14,699 nucleotides of DNA from Oceanicaulis sp. (GTDB lineage Bacteria; Pseudomonadota; Alphaproteobacteria; Caulobacterales; Maricaulaceae). The notes under the pieces are model-generated. The model did no database searches. It saw only the letters and a list, made by a program, of their open reading frames with translations, and was not told the origin of the DNA. Shown here in pieces: positions 6,475-14,699 of this stretch. Each line of letters opens with the position of its first letter. The stretch's first letter is position 1. The stretch spans positions 1 through 14,699 of the forward strand of contig RKRX01000079.1 of assembly GCA_007571185.1 (NCBI GenBank). The letters are read 5' to 3'. The position numbers were made by a program, and so were the translations under genes.

Positions 6475-8004
6475 TTACCTCTGTAGCGGGATCAGATCCA
6501 TGGCCGAGGCGAACTGTTCAAACCGACGCCAGGTCCGTTCCATGATCAGCTCTTCCGCTCCCGGTTGAGCCAGGATCGTCAAACTGTCTCTATTACGCGA
6601 CAGGCGAAATTGATTGAGCAGGCTGGCCGTACACCCTGACAGAGCAGCGCCGAACCGTAAACCCAATCCCAGGCGCAAAGCCGCCTCGCGCTGACGCTCA
6701 TCCAGCAGACGCACCGCGGGGCATGTATCAGGCCGCACACCCTTGCCGTTATAGCGGTGGTGTATCGTCAGAGCCAGGAAGGCGCGCTCAGCGTGGGTAT
6801 GTCCGCCAATCGGAGCATAAAGCACCTGGGTGAAGGCCAGGTCAGCTCGATGATCAGGATGCAAACGGGCCCCGATATCGCTAAGCCGGGCGGCCGCCGC
6901 GCGCAGGCGCTGATCGCGGTTGAGCCCGAACGCCGGCGCTTCATCGGACAGCACTCCTTCCAGCCAATCCGCCAACGTCGTACCAAACTCCGGCTCAAAG
7001 GAAGCAATGCGGGCCATGGCTTCGACACTATTCAGCAAAGGATCATCTTCCCCGATCAGATCGGGATCGCTGACGCAGAGCACACCTTCCCGCAAGCCAT
7101 AAGCTGAAAACATTACCTGACGAAACCCGCCCGCATGCAGGATTTCATCCAGCAACATCGAGGCGTAAGGCAAATTGGCGGCTCGTCTTGACGCCACCCC
7201 CTGAAACGAGGCAAACGAGAATTGACTCTGATCAATTACAAAGTGCGCCGTGGTCCCAACCTCTTCGCGGTCGAGCCGGTATCCATGCAGCAGGTTCAGA
7301 GGGTATTTGCGCATAGCCATGGACAGATTCGCAAAGGCGCGCCAGGCGCCGCCCACGGCGTAAAAGGTGTCCCCGGCCGCGGTCAGAACCGGCGCCGCCG
7401 TTTTCAATTGACGCCGCACCTCATTGCGCAACGTTTCGGGCGGACACTCCGCCGCATTCAACGCCAACGGCCCCAGAGGCAACGAGATAACAGCCTCCAC
7501 CTCGCGTCTGGACAAGCGGCCGAGCTCCAGGCTTGACCCGCCCAGATCACCGCACACGCCATGCGCTTCGCCTACACCGACCAACACACCCAGAGAAGAA
7601 TACCGGCCCTCGTCGTCACCGCTAAGGATCGTGATCGGTAGACCGGTTTCCCGGCGCACGCGATCAACAAATAGCGGACCATCCTCGCATTCGCGTACAG
7701 CTGCTGTTGCGACCACGAGCCGCTCGGCGACGCCCCTGGCGTCGAGCATCCGACCAAACCGTCTCAGCGTACGCAGCGCTAACCGCACACCTTCAGGATC
7801 AAGTCGCCCGGTCTGCGCTGCGCTGCGTCCAAGCCCCGCCATGGTTTTTTCATTAAACACGGGCCAGAACGTACGCCCCTCCACCCGGAACTGAACCAGG
7901 CGGACCGAATTTGAGCCCACATCAATGACGGCCACGTCCCGACTTTTGATCATCGGCGCCGGCGTGGCGCCAAGCCTGAACATATCCCGCGAACCCCTTT
8001 GCAT
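6475..8004 (-). CDS. ppx: Exopolyphosphatase / GppA-family phosphatase
   Basis: This family removes terminal phosphate from polyphosphate and, in GppA-type members, converts pppGpp to ppGpp. The protein is about 509 residues, close to the usual size of long Ppx proteins. It shows the ASKHA phosphate loops VAVIDVGSNSVRLV (24-37) and CGDLGGSSLELG, with VVATAAVRECEDG between them carrying the expected catalytic Glu. The C-terminal half is helical and HD-like (GGHTHAERAFLALTIHHRY). Starts at 8004, 7983 and 7953 are all possible. I took 8004 because AGGG lies five bases upstream and it sits seven bases after the ppk stop; 7983 has AGGGG ten bases upstream. Being directly behind ppk supports polyphosphate rather than pppGpp as the main substrate, although both are possible. 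Confidence 0.9.
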   Translation of the reverse strand: MQRGSRDMFRLGATPAPMIKSRDVAVIDVGSNSVRLVQFRVEGRTFWPVFNEKTMAGLGRSAAQTGRLDPEGVRLALRTLRRFGRMLDARGVAERLVVATAAVRECEDGPLFVDRVRRETGLPITILSGDDEGRYSSLGVLVGVGEAHGVCGDLGGSSLELGRLSRREVEAVISLPLGPLALNAAECPPETLRNEVRRQLKTAAPVLTAAGDTFYAVGGAWRAFANLSMAMRKYPLNLLHGYRLDREEVGTTAHFVIDQSQFSFASFQGVASRRAANLPYASMLLDEILHAGGFRQVMFSAYGLREGVLCVSDPDLIGEDDPLLNSVEAMARIASFEPEFGTTLADWLEGVLSDEAPAFGLNRDQRLRAAAARLSDIGARLHPDHRADLAFTQVLYAPIGGHTHAERAFLALTIHHRYNGKGVRPDTCPAVRLLDERQREAALRLGLGLRFGAALSGCTASLLNQFRLSRNRDSLTILAQPGAEELIMERTWRRFEQFASAMDLIPLQR

Positions 8005-8011
8005 GCGCACC

Positions 8012-10213
8012 CTACCCGTACGACCCGCGTGCGCCTGCACGTGGGAAGGTCGGCGGCTTATCCCGCTTGAGCGCCTCGCCCCGGCCCGACAGGCTGGGAT
8101 TGGTCATGAAATAGGCGTGTGCGGAAAACGGCTCACTCATGCCTTCGGTATTCAATCGGGAGTAAGATCCGTCAGGGTTCATGTACCAGGTTTGCGTCTC
8201 GTCATTAAGATTGGCGGCCATGATCTGATCGAGCACTTGGCGATGCACGGTCGAGTTCTCCACCGGACACAGGATTTCAATGCGACGGTCAAGATTGCGC
8301 GGCATCCAGTCCGCCGAAGAAATATAGACTCTCGCTTGAGGGCTCGGCATGCGAGCGCCATTGGCAAAGCAGGCGATCCGCGAATGTTCAAGGAATCGGC
8401 CCACGATGGATTTCACGTGGATATTCTCGGATAGGCCCGGCACGCCCGGACGCAGGCAGCAAATCCCCCGTATCACCAGTTCGCAGCGCACTCCGGTCTG
8501 GCTGGCCTCATAAAGCTTGTCGATCACCTTGGGATGAACGAGCGCGTTCATCTTCGCCCATACGCCTGCCGGTTTGCCCGCCTTGGCGTTGGCGATTTCG
8601 CAATCAATCCTGTCCAGGATGAACTCAAGCATATCGGTGGGTGAAATCACCAACTTTTCCAACTGTCTAGGCTGTGCATACCCGGTCACATAGTTGAAGA
8701 CCTGGCCTGCATCGCGCCCGAAAACGGGATCTGCGGTGAAGAGCGAGAGATCGGTATAGATTTTCGCTGTGATCGGGTGATAATTTCCGGTGCCGAAATG
8801 GGCATAGGTGCGTAATTCAGATCCTTCCCGCCGCACCACCAACGAAATCTTGGCGTGAGTCTTGTATTCAATAAAACCATAGACCACCTGCACGCCGGCG
8901 CGTTCGAGATCTCGCGCCCAGCGCAGGTTAGCTTCCTCGTCAAAGCGGGCCTTGAGCTCCACCAGCGCAGTGACATTTTTACCCGCTTCCGCCGCTTCCA
9001 CGAGAGCGGCGATAATCGGGGAGTTTTTGGACGTGCGGTATAAGGTCTGCTTTATGGTGATCACGTCAGGATCGGTCGCGGACTGCCGTAGAAACTGCAC
9101 CACGGAGTCAAAGCTCTCATAGGGATGGTGCACAATCAGATCCTTGGCCCGGATTGCTGCAAACACATCGCCGCCATGGTCCTTGATCCGCTCCGGGCTG
9201 CGCGGCTCATAGGGTATAAACTTCAACTCGGGCCGCTCATCGGGGATCATCTCGCTGAGCTGGGCCATGCCCAGAAGACCATCAACCAGCTGAATATCCT
9301 GCTTTTCGGCATGCAGCTGCCGAATGATAAACCGGCGCAACTCTTCAGGCATGCTTGCTTCGATCTTCAGTTGCACCAGGACACCGCGGCGGCGTTGTTT
9401 GAGCCGTGTCTCAAATTCCCGCACCAGATCTTCGGCTTCTTCCTCAATTTCGATATCGCTGTCGCGGATGATGCAGAAGGCGCCCTTGTCCACCAGTTCG
9501 AAGCCGGGAAACAACGCATCCATGAACAGAGTCAGTATCCGCTCCAGCGTGATGAAGCGCTTGACAGGACGACCTTTGCTGTCGCGGTCACGGGTGGGAA
9601 TTTCCACAAACCGCTTCACGCCCGTCGGCATGGGCAGCATAGCATTCATCACCCTGCCGTCACTGGCGCGTTTGAGCTTGAGCATCAGCGCAAAACCCAG
9701 ATTGGGGATAAAGGGAAACGGGTGTGCAGGATCAATCGCCAGCGGGGTGATCACCGGCAAAATATGGGCCAGAAAATCGTCTCGCAGCCACTCGTGCTCA
9801 CGGGCGGTGAGGGTTTTTCCTTCGATCAGTTCAACACCTTCATCCTTGAGCAGAATCTGAAGCTCACGCCATATCTCCTGTTGGGCGGTCATCAGTTCCA
9901 CGGCCATGTTATCGATCTGTTCGAGCTGTTGAGCAGGAGTGAGCCCATCCATGCCCGGTCGTTCCACCCCGTTGCAAAGCTGGGCGCGTAGGCCCGCTAC
10001 GCGCACCATGTAGAACTCGTCGAGATTGCTGGCTGAGATTGACAGAAAGCGCAGCCGTTCCAGCGGCGGGTGGTGAGAATTACGCGTTTCCTCAATGATC
10101 CGCCAGTTGAACCGAAGCCAGGACAGTTCCCTGTTCAAAAACCGCTCAGGGGAGGCCATCAACGCTTCCACATTGATTTGAGTCCCGGTGGACGCAGGCG
10201 AAGCGTCGGTCAT
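8012..10213 (-). CDS. ppk: Polyphosphate kinase 1
   Basis: PPK1 makes long-chain polyphosphate from ATP at the membrane, reversibly, through a phosphohistidine. The 733-residue protein has the N-terminal [13 protein letters not shown] (24-36) and [13 protein letters not shown] (60-72), then two phospholipase-D-like catalytic domains. H453 in KTHAK and H610 in LEHSR are 157 residues apart, the same spacing as H435 and H592 of the E. coli enzyme. HFGTGNYHP (472-480) and [13 protein letters not shown] (632-644) are also present. A tail of about 55 residues after 680 is polar. ATG 10213 has GGAG seven bases upstream. The longer frame upstream runs into hdaA and is not used. It lies 34 bases after hdaA and seven before ppx, so co-transcription is likely. 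Confidence 0.96.
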   Translation of the reverse strand: MTDASPASTGTQINVEALMASPERFLNRELSWLRFNWRIIEETRNSHHPPLERLRFLSISASNLDEFYMVRVAGLRAQLCNGVERPGMDGLTPAQQLEQIDNMAVELMTAQQEIWRELQILLKDEGVELIEGKTLTAREHEWLRDDFLAHILPVITPLAIDPAHPFPFIPNLGFALMLKLKRASDGRVMNAMLPMPTGVKRFVEIPTRDRDSKGRPVKRFITLERILTLFMDALFPGFELVDKGAFCIIRDSDIEIEEEAEDLVREFETRLKQRRRGVLVQLKIEASMPEELRRFIIRQLHAEKQDIQLVDGLLGMAQLSEMIPDERPELKFIPYEPRSPERIKDHGGDVFAAIRAKDLIVHHPYESFDSVVQFLRQSATDPDVITIKQTLYRTSKNSPIIAALVEAAEAGKNVTALVELKARFDEEANLRWARDLERAGVQVVYGFIEYKTHAKISLVVRREGSELRTYAHFGTGNYHPITAKIYTDLSLFTADPVFGRDAGQVFNYVTGYAQPRQLEKLVISPTDMLEFILDRIDCEIANAKAGKPAGVWAKMNALVHPKVIDKLYEASQTGVRCELVIRGICCLRPGVPGLSENIHVKSIVGRFLEHSRIACFANGARMPSPQARVYISSADWMPRNLDRRIEILCPVENSTVHRQVLDQIMAANLNDETQTWYMNPDGSYSRLNTEGMSEPFSAHAYFMTNPSLSGRGEALKRDKPPTFPRAGARGSYG

Positions 10214-10247
10214 CAAACATCTCCAGGCCGGCAAAAGGCGCATTCTG

Positions 10248-10919
10248 TCAGGTGGATAGGATCTCCAACCCCTCTCGTGCAAGGGTGCGTGTAACCGGTT
10301 TCTTGCGCACCAGCGCCTCACGGTCGAGCCAAGCCACCAGATTTCGGGCGTAATCCACAGACCTTTCCATACGATCAAGGAGATATTCGATCACGCCAGG
10401 TGACACCAGCATACGGCGGTCGCGGAAAAGCTTTTCCATGACCTGACGCAACAGGGCGTCATCGGGCTCATGCAGGACAGCAGTTTCACTGGCGTGCAAA
10501 CGCGAGGCCAGATCAGGCAAGTGAATCGGCCAGGACTCCAGCGCCTTCCCGGCGGTCATCAACACCGTCACCTTCGCATCATTCGCAGCCCGGTTAAGTA
10601 GGTGGAACAAAGCGTCTTCATCTACCCCGTGATCACAGTCTTCCACCAAAACCGCAACCCCGCGCTCCACTTGGTCCAAAGCACGCGACAGCATACCGGC
10701 CCCCGGACGTAACGGACAGGCGCGGGCCGCCCACATATGTGACAGATGAGTCTTGCCGCTGCCGGCCGGTCCAACCAGCAGCAAATGACCCTGACGCCAA
10801 CGTGGCCAACGATCAACCAAAGCCAGAGCGGCAGCGTTGGACTCGGTTACCTCGAATGCCTCCGCCCGGTAGTCAGGCTCCAGAACAAGGTCGAGGGGAA
10901 GCTGTCCCGATTTCTTCAT
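10248..10919 (-). CDS. hdaA: DnaA regulatory inactivator homologue HdaA
   Basis: Hda/HdaA binds the DNA-loaded sliding clamp and stimulates ATP hydrolysis by DnaA, so that replication does not restart. In Caulobacter this is HdaA. The 223-residue protein begins with the clamp-binding peptide QLPLDL (6-11). The AAA+ core follows: Walker A GPAGSGKT (50-57), Walker [10 protein letters not shown] (88-96), sensor 1 VLMTAG (119-124), an arginine-finger segment LPDLASRL (134-141, R140) and a helical lid with [17 protein letters not shown] (184-200). Walker B reads LVEDCD rather than the commoner VDD/IDD. There is no DNA-binding domain IV, which separates it from DnaA. No Shine-Dalgarno sequence is evident; it starts ten bases after the upstream DUF2066 stop, so coupling is likely. 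Confidence 0.93.
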   Translation of the reverse strand: MKKSGQLPLDLVLEPDYRAEAFEVTESNAAALALVDRWPRWRQGHLLLVGPAGSGKTHLSHMWAARACPLRPGAGMLSRALDQVERGVAVLVEDCDHGVDEDALFHLLNRAANDAKVTVLMTAGKALESWPIHLPDLASRLHASETAVLHEPDDALLRQVMEKLFRDRRMLVSPGVIEYLLDRMERSVDYARNLVAWLDREALVRKKPVTRTLAREGLEILST

Positions 10920-10929
10920 GCTTGGCGTT

Positions 10930-11985
10930 TCATTGGCGGCGGCGCACAGTCCAACCTAGATCATCATCTTCGACCAGAATCGCACCGCGAGCGCTGAGTT
11001 CTGACATTACCTGTTCGCGGGCGCCTCGATGAGTCAGCGTCATCTCCGCTCCGGCGCGCGACAGCGCATCCAGACGCGCACTTTCAACCAGCGATGCACC
11101 TGCCACTGCCTGCTGCAAGGTACGCCATTCGTTCAAGGTATCAAACAGAACACTCACCCGTAGCTCAGACCGTTCTGCATTGCGCACGACATTGGCGCGC
11201 TTCCAAGCATCCTGACGATCCCTCACCAGGCGATGGGCGGCAGCGTCAAACCCGCCAGCGACCAGCACGGAAGTGATCGGTTTACGCACCAGCCGATCTT
11301 CTTCGTCAAAGCGTACGACAACCCCGCTTGTCCAGGTAGAGCGCACACCTTCACGCGCCCGGACAATCATCAGTTCATCAACACCCACCACACCCATAAC
11401 TATCCGCAAAACACTCTCATCGAGATTGAGCACGGCGTCGAGCGCAACCAGGTTCGCGTCCACAGCCACGACCGGAGTCAAGGCGTTGTCAAATCCACCC
11501 TCGGCCCATGCCTGCGCCCAGTCTCCGCCCAACATCGGTTCACCGGTCACCAGTTCAGTCACCGCGATCACCGCGACGGGATCGGACCGGGCCTGAACGA
11601 AAGGTATGCCCAAGCCTGTGAGATAGTTACGTACAGACCGGGGATCAAAGCTGAGACTGAGCATACCGCGATAACGGGTCGCCGATCGCTGTTCGTCAGA
11701 GATCTGCAGCCCTGCAATCAGGCTGGTGGCGATTTCCGGGGTCAGCGGTTGGAAATTGGCAGCAAAAAGATCCTCAGGCAGAGTCAGTCGCTCAATCAAC
11801 TTCCGGGCGGCCAGCGTCTGGCCTTCCTCCAGCGCCACCCGCTGCGCTTCGAACGTGGTCTGAGCCTTGGCGTCAATAGCAATTCCTTCCACGGTGAACG
11901 GACCTGCCGCCCAGGCGCCAACGGCCATCACCCCCGATGCTACAATACCCAGCGCTGCCTGAATGCCTGTTTTCACCGAACGCAT
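10930..11985 (-). CDS. DUF2066 exported protein
   Basis: This 351-residue protein has a signal peptide (residues 1-26, ending AWA, cleaved before AGPF). The mature part fits DUF2066: an early FTVEGIAIDAKAQT segment with AARKLIERLTLPED, SLSFDPRSVRNYLTGLGIPFV in the middle, and a C-terminal half with repeated beta-alpha units. The molecular function of DUF2066 is unknown; a cell-envelope location is inferred from the signal peptide. ATG 11985 is chosen because it opens the signal peptide; an upstream frame extension of 30 residues is not signal-like. It is first in the leftward cluster and diverges from purM. From memory, a DUF2066 gene also lies between purM and hda in Pseudomonas, so this neighbourhood is old. 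Confidence 0.85.
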   Translation of the reverse strand: MRSVKTGIQAALGIVASGVMAVGAWAAGPFTVEGIAIDAKAQTTFEAQRVALEEGQTLAARKLIERLTLPEDLFAANFQPLTPEIATSLIAGLQISDEQRSATRYRGMLSLSFDPRSVRNYLTGLGIPFVQARSDPVAVIAVTELVTGEPMLGGDWAQAWAEGGFDNALTPVVAVDANLVALDAVLNLDESVLRIVMGVVGVDELMIVRAREGVRSTWTSGVVVRFDEEDRLVRKPITSVLVAGGFDAAAHRLVRDRQDAWKRANVVRNAERSELRVSVLFDTLNEWRTLQQAVAGASLVESARLDALSRAGAEMTLTHRGAREQVMSELSARGAILVEDDDLGWTVRRRQ

Positions 11986-12018
11986 GATTTCTGCCTGTCC
12001 CCTACTGCCTGCGAGCCG

Positions 12019-12024
12019 ACTATA
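12019..12024 (-). promoter_or_regulatory. Candidate -10 box for the DUF2066-hdaA-ppk-ppx transcript
   Basis: On the minus strand TATAGT matches five of six -10 positions and would start RNA about 27 bases before the DUF2066 ATG. The sequence 17 bases further upstream (CTTTCC) is a poor -35 box. The 150-base divergent region 11986-12135 otherwise holds an imperfect palindrome, GCATTTGAATGC at 12072-12083, and no clear promoter for purM. Confidence 0.3.
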
Positions 12025-12135
12025 AGGGTCTGCTCCCGGCAGGAAAGCCTGTTGCACACCCTGCCGCCCTCGCATTTGAATGCAATTGGCGGTATGAGCC
12101 TCTTGGCGACAGTTTTATGATTGAAGGAACCACTC

Positions 12136-13167
12136 TTGGTTGACAGCGTTCACAAAAATGGGCTAACCTATGCAGAGGCCGGCGTGAGCATTGGTGCGGG
12201 GGAAACGCTGGTGCGGGCGATCAAACCGCTGGCGAAAAACACCGCACGCCCCGGCGCAGATACGAATTTGGATGGATTCGGCGGCATCTTTGATCTCAAA
12301 GCTGCCGGCTTCAGCGATCCTGTCCTGGTATCGGGCACGGACGGGGTGGGCACCAAGCTCCGGCTGGCCATCAATTCAGGTCTCGTGAACACCGTAGGCA
12401 TTGATCTGGTGGCCATGTGCGTGAACGATATACTCGCTCAAGGGGCTCAGCCGCTATTTTTCCTTGATTATTTCGCCACCGGAAAACTTGATCCCGAGCG
12501 TGGCGCCGCCGTAGTGCAAGGGATCGCTGAGGGCTGCCGCCGGGCTGGTTGTGCATTGATCGGCGGTGAGACCGCCGAGATGCCCGGCATGTATGCTGGT
12601 GAGGATTTCGATCTGGCAGGTTTTGTGGTCGGGGCAACCGAGCGCGGCGCCCTGCTGCCTCGGCGTGATCTGATGAAAGCGGGTGACGCGCTGATCGGGA
12701 TCATGTCTTCAGGCCCCCACTCCAACGGTTATTCATTAATCCGCCGGATTATCGAGGATGCGGGCTTGACCCTTGACAGTAAAGCGCCCTTCGCACCTGG
12801 CCGCAGACTAGCCAAAGCCCTGCTCGAACCTACTCGCATTTATGTGAAGGCGCTGATGCCATTAATCCAGCAGGGGCGCATCAAGGGTCTTGCCCATATC
12901 ACCGGCGGCGGCATCACCGGGAACACGCCGCGTATGCTGCCCGATCACCTTACCTTTGAGATCGACTATGACAGCTTTGAGCGTCCGGCGGTCTTTAACT
13001 GGCTGGCGAAGGCTGGCGAAGTGAATGAAAAGGAAATGCGCCGCACTTTCAATTGCGGTGTGGGCATGATCCTCGCCGTCGAAGCCGGTGGAGCCAGGGA
13101 TATCTGTGATGGGTTGAACGCGGCAGGTGAAACCGCCGCCGTCATCGGCGCTTTGAAGGTGAACTGA
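12136..13167 (+). CDS. purM: Phosphoribosylformylglycinamidine cyclo-ligase (AIR synthase)
   Basis: PurM closes FGAM to aminoimidazole ribonucleotide with ATP, step five of purine synthesis, in the cytoplasm. The 343-residue product matches the usual length. It shows YAEAGVSI near the start, [14 protein letters not shown] (ATP and substrate loop), [12 protein letters not shown] in the middle and [13 protein letters not shown] in the last third. The predicted start is the TTG at 12136: AAGGA at 12124-12128 lies seven bases before it. The in-frame TTG at 12121 has no Shine-Dalgarno sequence and would add five residues. A short ATG frame (12117-12143) overlaps the start. purN follows three bases after the stop, so the two form an operon. 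Confidence 0.95.
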   Translation: MVDSVHKNGLTYAEAGVSIGAGETLVRAIKPLAKNTARPGADTNLDGFGGIFDLKAAGFSDPVLVSGTDGVGTKLRLAINSGLVNTVGIDLVAMCVNDILAQGAQPLFFLDYFATGKLDPERGAAVVQGIAEGCRRAGCALIGGETAEMPGMYAGEDFDLAGFVVGATERGALLPRRDLMKAGDALIGIMSSGPHSNGYSLIRRIIEDAGLTLDSKAPFAPGRRLAKALLEPTRIYVKALMPLIQQGRIKGLAHITGGGITGNTPRMLPDHLTFEIDYDSFERPAVFNWLAKAGEVNEKEMRRTFNCGVGMILAVEAGGARDICDGLNAAGETAAVIGALKVN

Positions 13168-13170
13168 ACC

Positions 13171-13824
13171 ATGGCGCGCACCAGGGTTGGCGTACTGATC
13201 TCCGGTCGAGGCTCAAACCTACAGGCGTTGCTGGACGCGACTCAAGACCCCGTTTTTCCCGCCGAAATTACATTGGTGCTGTCCAACAAGGCTGGCGCCT
13301 TGGGGCTGGAACGCGCCCGCAAGATGGATGTGGAAACAGGGTTTATTGATCACACTCTCTATGAGAGTCGCAAGGATTTTGAACAAGACGTAGACGCACG
13401 CTTGGTGCAGGCTGGAGTGGAACTGGTGTGCTTGGCTGGATTCATGCGCATACTCACACCCTGGTTTGTGGAGAAATGGCGGGACCGACTGATCAACATC
13501 CACCCCTCGCTGTTGCCTGCGTTCAAAGGCGTGCACACCCATGACCGCGCGCTGGAAGCAGGAGTGCGGGTGCACGGGTGCACCGTACACTATGTGCGTC
13601 CTGAAATGGATGAAGGCCCCATTATCGGCCAGGCGGCGGCGCCCGTGTTACCGGGTGACACGCCTGATACCCTGTCAGAGCGCGTACTGCGGGCCGAACG
13701 CAAGCTTTATCCCGCCTGTCTGAAACTGGTGGCCAGCAGCGGTGCCCGGGTTTCGGCCGAACGGGTGCGTATCCCCGACAGCCTAACCCTTGACGGCGAT
13801 GAACAGCTGATCAATCCGTCTTGA
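13171..13824 (+). CDS. purN: Phosphoribosylglycinamide formyltransferase
   Basis: PurN transfers a formyl group from 10-formyltetrahydrofolate to GAR, step three of purine synthesis. The 217-residue protein contains the phosphate-binding SGRGSNLQAL (11-20), LAGFMRILTP (88-97) and NIHPSLLPAFKGVHTHDRAL (109-128). DEGPIIGQ (147-154) follows. N109, H111 and D147 are the expected catalytic triad. It begins three bases after the purM stop, so translation is probably coupled. The C-terminal 30 residues extend slightly past the core fold. It ends 68 bases from the end of the opposing ndk gene. Confidence 0.95.
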   Translation: MARTRVGVLISGRGSNLQALLDATQDPVFPAEITLVLSNKAGALGLERARKMDVETGFIDHTLYESRKDFEQDVDARLVQAGVELVCLAGFMRILTPWFVEKWRDRLINIHPSLLPAFKGVHTHDRALEAGVRVHGCTVHYVRPEMDEGPIIGQAAAPVLPGDTPDTLSERVLRAERKLYPACLKLVASSGARVSAERVRIPDSLTLDGDEQLINPS

Positions 13825-13830
13825 TTGACG

Positions 13831-13868
13831 ACCTCCAACGCTGCCTGGTGCAAAACTTCACCGGAGGT
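13831..13868. terminator. Possible bidirectional stem-loop between purN and ndk
   Basis: ACCTCC (13831-13836) can pair with GGAGGT (13863-13868). Inside it, GGTG (13847-13850) pairs with CACC (13859-13862) around an eight-base loop. A ten-base bulge on one side and the lack of a clean T-run on either strand make it weak. Its place between convergent gene ends is the main reason to list it. Confidence 0.35.
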
Positions 13869-13892
13869 TCTCATTCCGACCCCTTGTTGAGA

Positions 13893-14315
13893 TCAGCCTA
13901 CAATCTCGTTTTCAGTGAAAAAGAACGGGATTTCCTGGGCAGCGGTCTCTGAAGCGTCGGAACCGTGCACGGAGTTGGCTTCAATGGATTCAGCGAACTC
14001 CTTACGGATGGTGCCCGGTGCAGCCTCTTCCGGGTTGGTGGCGCCCATGACTTCACGGTACGTAGCGATGGCGTTTTCACCCTCGAGAACCTGAACCACA
14101 ACCGGACCGGAGATCATGAAATTGACCAGGTCTTTGAAAAAGGGACGCTCCTTGTGCACAGCATAGAAATTTTCAGCCTGATCTTTGCTCAGACGAATAC
14201 GCTTCTGGGCGATGATGCGCAGGCCAGCTGCCTCAATCTTGGCATTGATGACACCGGTCAAATTGCGAGCGGTCGCATCGGGTTTGAGAATAGAAAAAGT
14301 GCGCTGGATCGCCAT
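13893..14315 (-). CDS. ndk: Nucleoside diphosphate kinase
   Basis: Ndk moves the gamma phosphate from ATP to other nucleoside diphosphates through a phosphohistidine, balancing NTP and dNTP pools. The protein is 140 residues, the standard bacterial length. It starts [18 protein letters not shown] and carries K11, RPFF at 57-60, the nucleotide-binding [14 protein letters not shown] (91-104) and NSVHGSD (114-120) with active-site H117. ATG 14315 matches the family start and has AGGG nine bases upstream; an ATG at 14324 would add three residues. Its own promoter is visible upstream. It is convergent with purN. Confidence 0.97.
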   Translation of the reverse strand: MAIQRTFSILKPDATARNLTGVINAKIEAAGLRIIAQKRIRLSKDQAENFYAVHKERPFFKDLVNFMISGPVVVQVLEGENAIATYREVMGATNPEEAAPGTIRKEFAESIEANSVHGSDASETAAQEIPFFFTENEIVG

Positions 14316-14373
14316 GAGGATCATCCCTGATTGATCCCCGGAGAGAACTGCCGGGAACGTGAATCTGCGGCGG

Positions 14374-14402
14374 CTTATAGCGGCGCTTTTATACGCTGTG
14401 AA
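14374..14402 (-). promoter_or_regulatory. Probable ndk promoter
   Basis: On the minus strand TTCACA (14402-14397) and TATAAG (14379-14374) are separated by exactly 17 bases. Each matches five of six sigma-70-type consensus positions. RNA would begin near 14367, giving a leader of about 50 bases before the ndk ATG at 14315. No other gene lies on this strand between the boxes and ndk. Confidence 0.6.
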
Positions 14403-14424
14403 CCCGTGATAGTCCGCCCCTCCC

Positions 14425-14646
14425 ATGTTGCACATCAATGATCTCACTCATCGAATCGGTGGACGCGTGTTGTTTGATCAGGCCACGCTGTTCATCCTCG
14501 CCAATACCCGCATGAGTTCTGACTTCGACGGTTCAGGCTTTAAACACACTGATTTCATTGTATTTCTCAAGAGAGCCAGGCACTACATTCGGTTGTTTTC
14601 AATAGCATACGGTGAGGTGTTCAGCTCTATCCCCATCATGCGGTAG
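14425..14646 (+). pseudogene. Broken ABC-F ATPase gene, N-terminus only
   Basis: Codons 1-29 ([20 protein letters not shown], then TLFILANTR) are the normal opening of an ABC-F protein, a soluble twin-ATPase family that acts on ribosomes (Uup/EttA type). The next residues should read like GLVGRNGxGKST, the Walker A of the first ATPase domain. Instead homology stops near 14513 and an unrelated frame of about 44 residues runs to a TAG at 14644-14646. The sequence after the break is visibly more AT-rich. The remnant cannot bind ATP. I infer insertion or rearrangement, with the rest of the gene possibly beyond the window. Confidence 0.7.
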
Positions 14647-14699
14647 AGCGTCTTGGCCTCGGCTGTTGGTTTTGACGGCACGGCGTAAAGCCTGCCGGT
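14514..14699. mobile_element. Probable end of an inserted element
   Basis: The segment begins where ABC-F homology is lost and differs from its surroundings in base composition. It holds a non-coding stretch of about 70 bases followed on the minus strand by the end of an open frame. This layout (terminal sequence, then transposase stop) is what one end of an insertion sequence looks like. Only one end is in the window, so terminal inverted repeats and target duplication cannot be checked. Confidence 0.45.
14583..14699 (-). CDS. C-terminal fragment of an unidentified protein, possibly a transposase
   Basis: On the minus strand a frame is open from the window edge to a TAG at 14585-14583, giving 38 residues. 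They begin TGRLYAVPSKPTAEAKTLYR and end with MMGIELNTSP and YAIENNRM. The LYxVPSKPTAEA...LYRMMGI pattern loosely resembles the ends of some IS transposases, but I cannot name the family. The start lies outside the window. Its position next to a broken ABC-F gene is the main support for a mobile origin. Confidence 0.4.
   Translation of the reverse strand, partial: TGRLYAVPSKPTAEAKTLYRMMGIELNTSPYAIENNRM

Noticed and set aside
9125..9991. Plus-strand open frame of 288 codons within ppk
   Set aside because: It lies fully opposite highly conserved PPK1 sequence, with no recognisable domain or ribosome site.
11233..12120. Plus-strand open frame of 295 codons opposite the DUF2066 gene and running toward purM
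   Set aside because: Its composition is low-complexity and H/R-rich, it is antisense to a good signal-peptide gene, and its end only happens to abut the purM leader.
12116..12121. TATGAT considered as the purM -10 box
   Set aside because: RNA would start inside or after the purM ribosome site, and the -35 position (TATGAG) does not match.

Overview
The window looks like the chromosome of a moderately GC-rich alphaproteobacterium, most likely of the Caulobacterales/Maricaulales (Hyphomonadaceae) type. The best clue is the block DUF2066 gene - hdaA - ppk - ppx next to purM-purN and ndk. HdaA is the Caulobacter-type regulator of DnaA, with a clamp-binding motif at its N-terminus. The lipB, pccA and DUF805 genes also fit this group. 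The genus assignment is inference from gene content only.

Left edge (1-895): two copies of a roughly 115-base sequence (1-115 and 643-758, about 86% identical by eye) each abut the 3' end of a minus-strand tRNA-Leu. The left tRNA is a decayed remnant. The right one is a full-length tRNA-Leu(GAG), but its acceptor stem has three A-C mismatches and a C at the discriminator position. Between the copies lies one small gene for an alanine-rich coiled-coil protein with a C-terminal membrane anchor, built from 21-bp and 12-bp DNA repeats. This looks like the scar of an integration or duplication event at a tRNA gene.

Middle (895-6393): lipB reads rightward and meets a leftward run tail to tail. In transcription order that run is a signal-peptide-bearing methyltransferase-fold protein (COG4798 type), pccA (biotin-carrying alpha subunit of propionyl-CoA carboxylase) and three tandem, diverged DUF805-like membrane proteins.

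Right (6475-12018): a tightly packed leftward cluster holds a DUF2066 exported protein, hdaA, ppk (polyphosphate kinase 1) and ppx (exopolyphosphatase/GppA family). It links replication-initiator control with synthesis and breakdown of polyphosphate. Diverging from it are purM and purN, two steps of purine synthesis, with purM probably starting at TTG. ndk (nucleoside diphosphate kinase) converges on purN and has a clear promoter.

Right edge (14425-14699): an ABC-F ATPase gene starts normally but loses homology after about 29 codons. The foreign DNA that follows is more AT-rich and carries, on the minus strand, the end of an open frame that could be a transposase C-terminus. The simplest reading is an insertion sequence that broke the ABC-F gene. 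I saw no CRISPR array, rRNA, prophage or toxin system.
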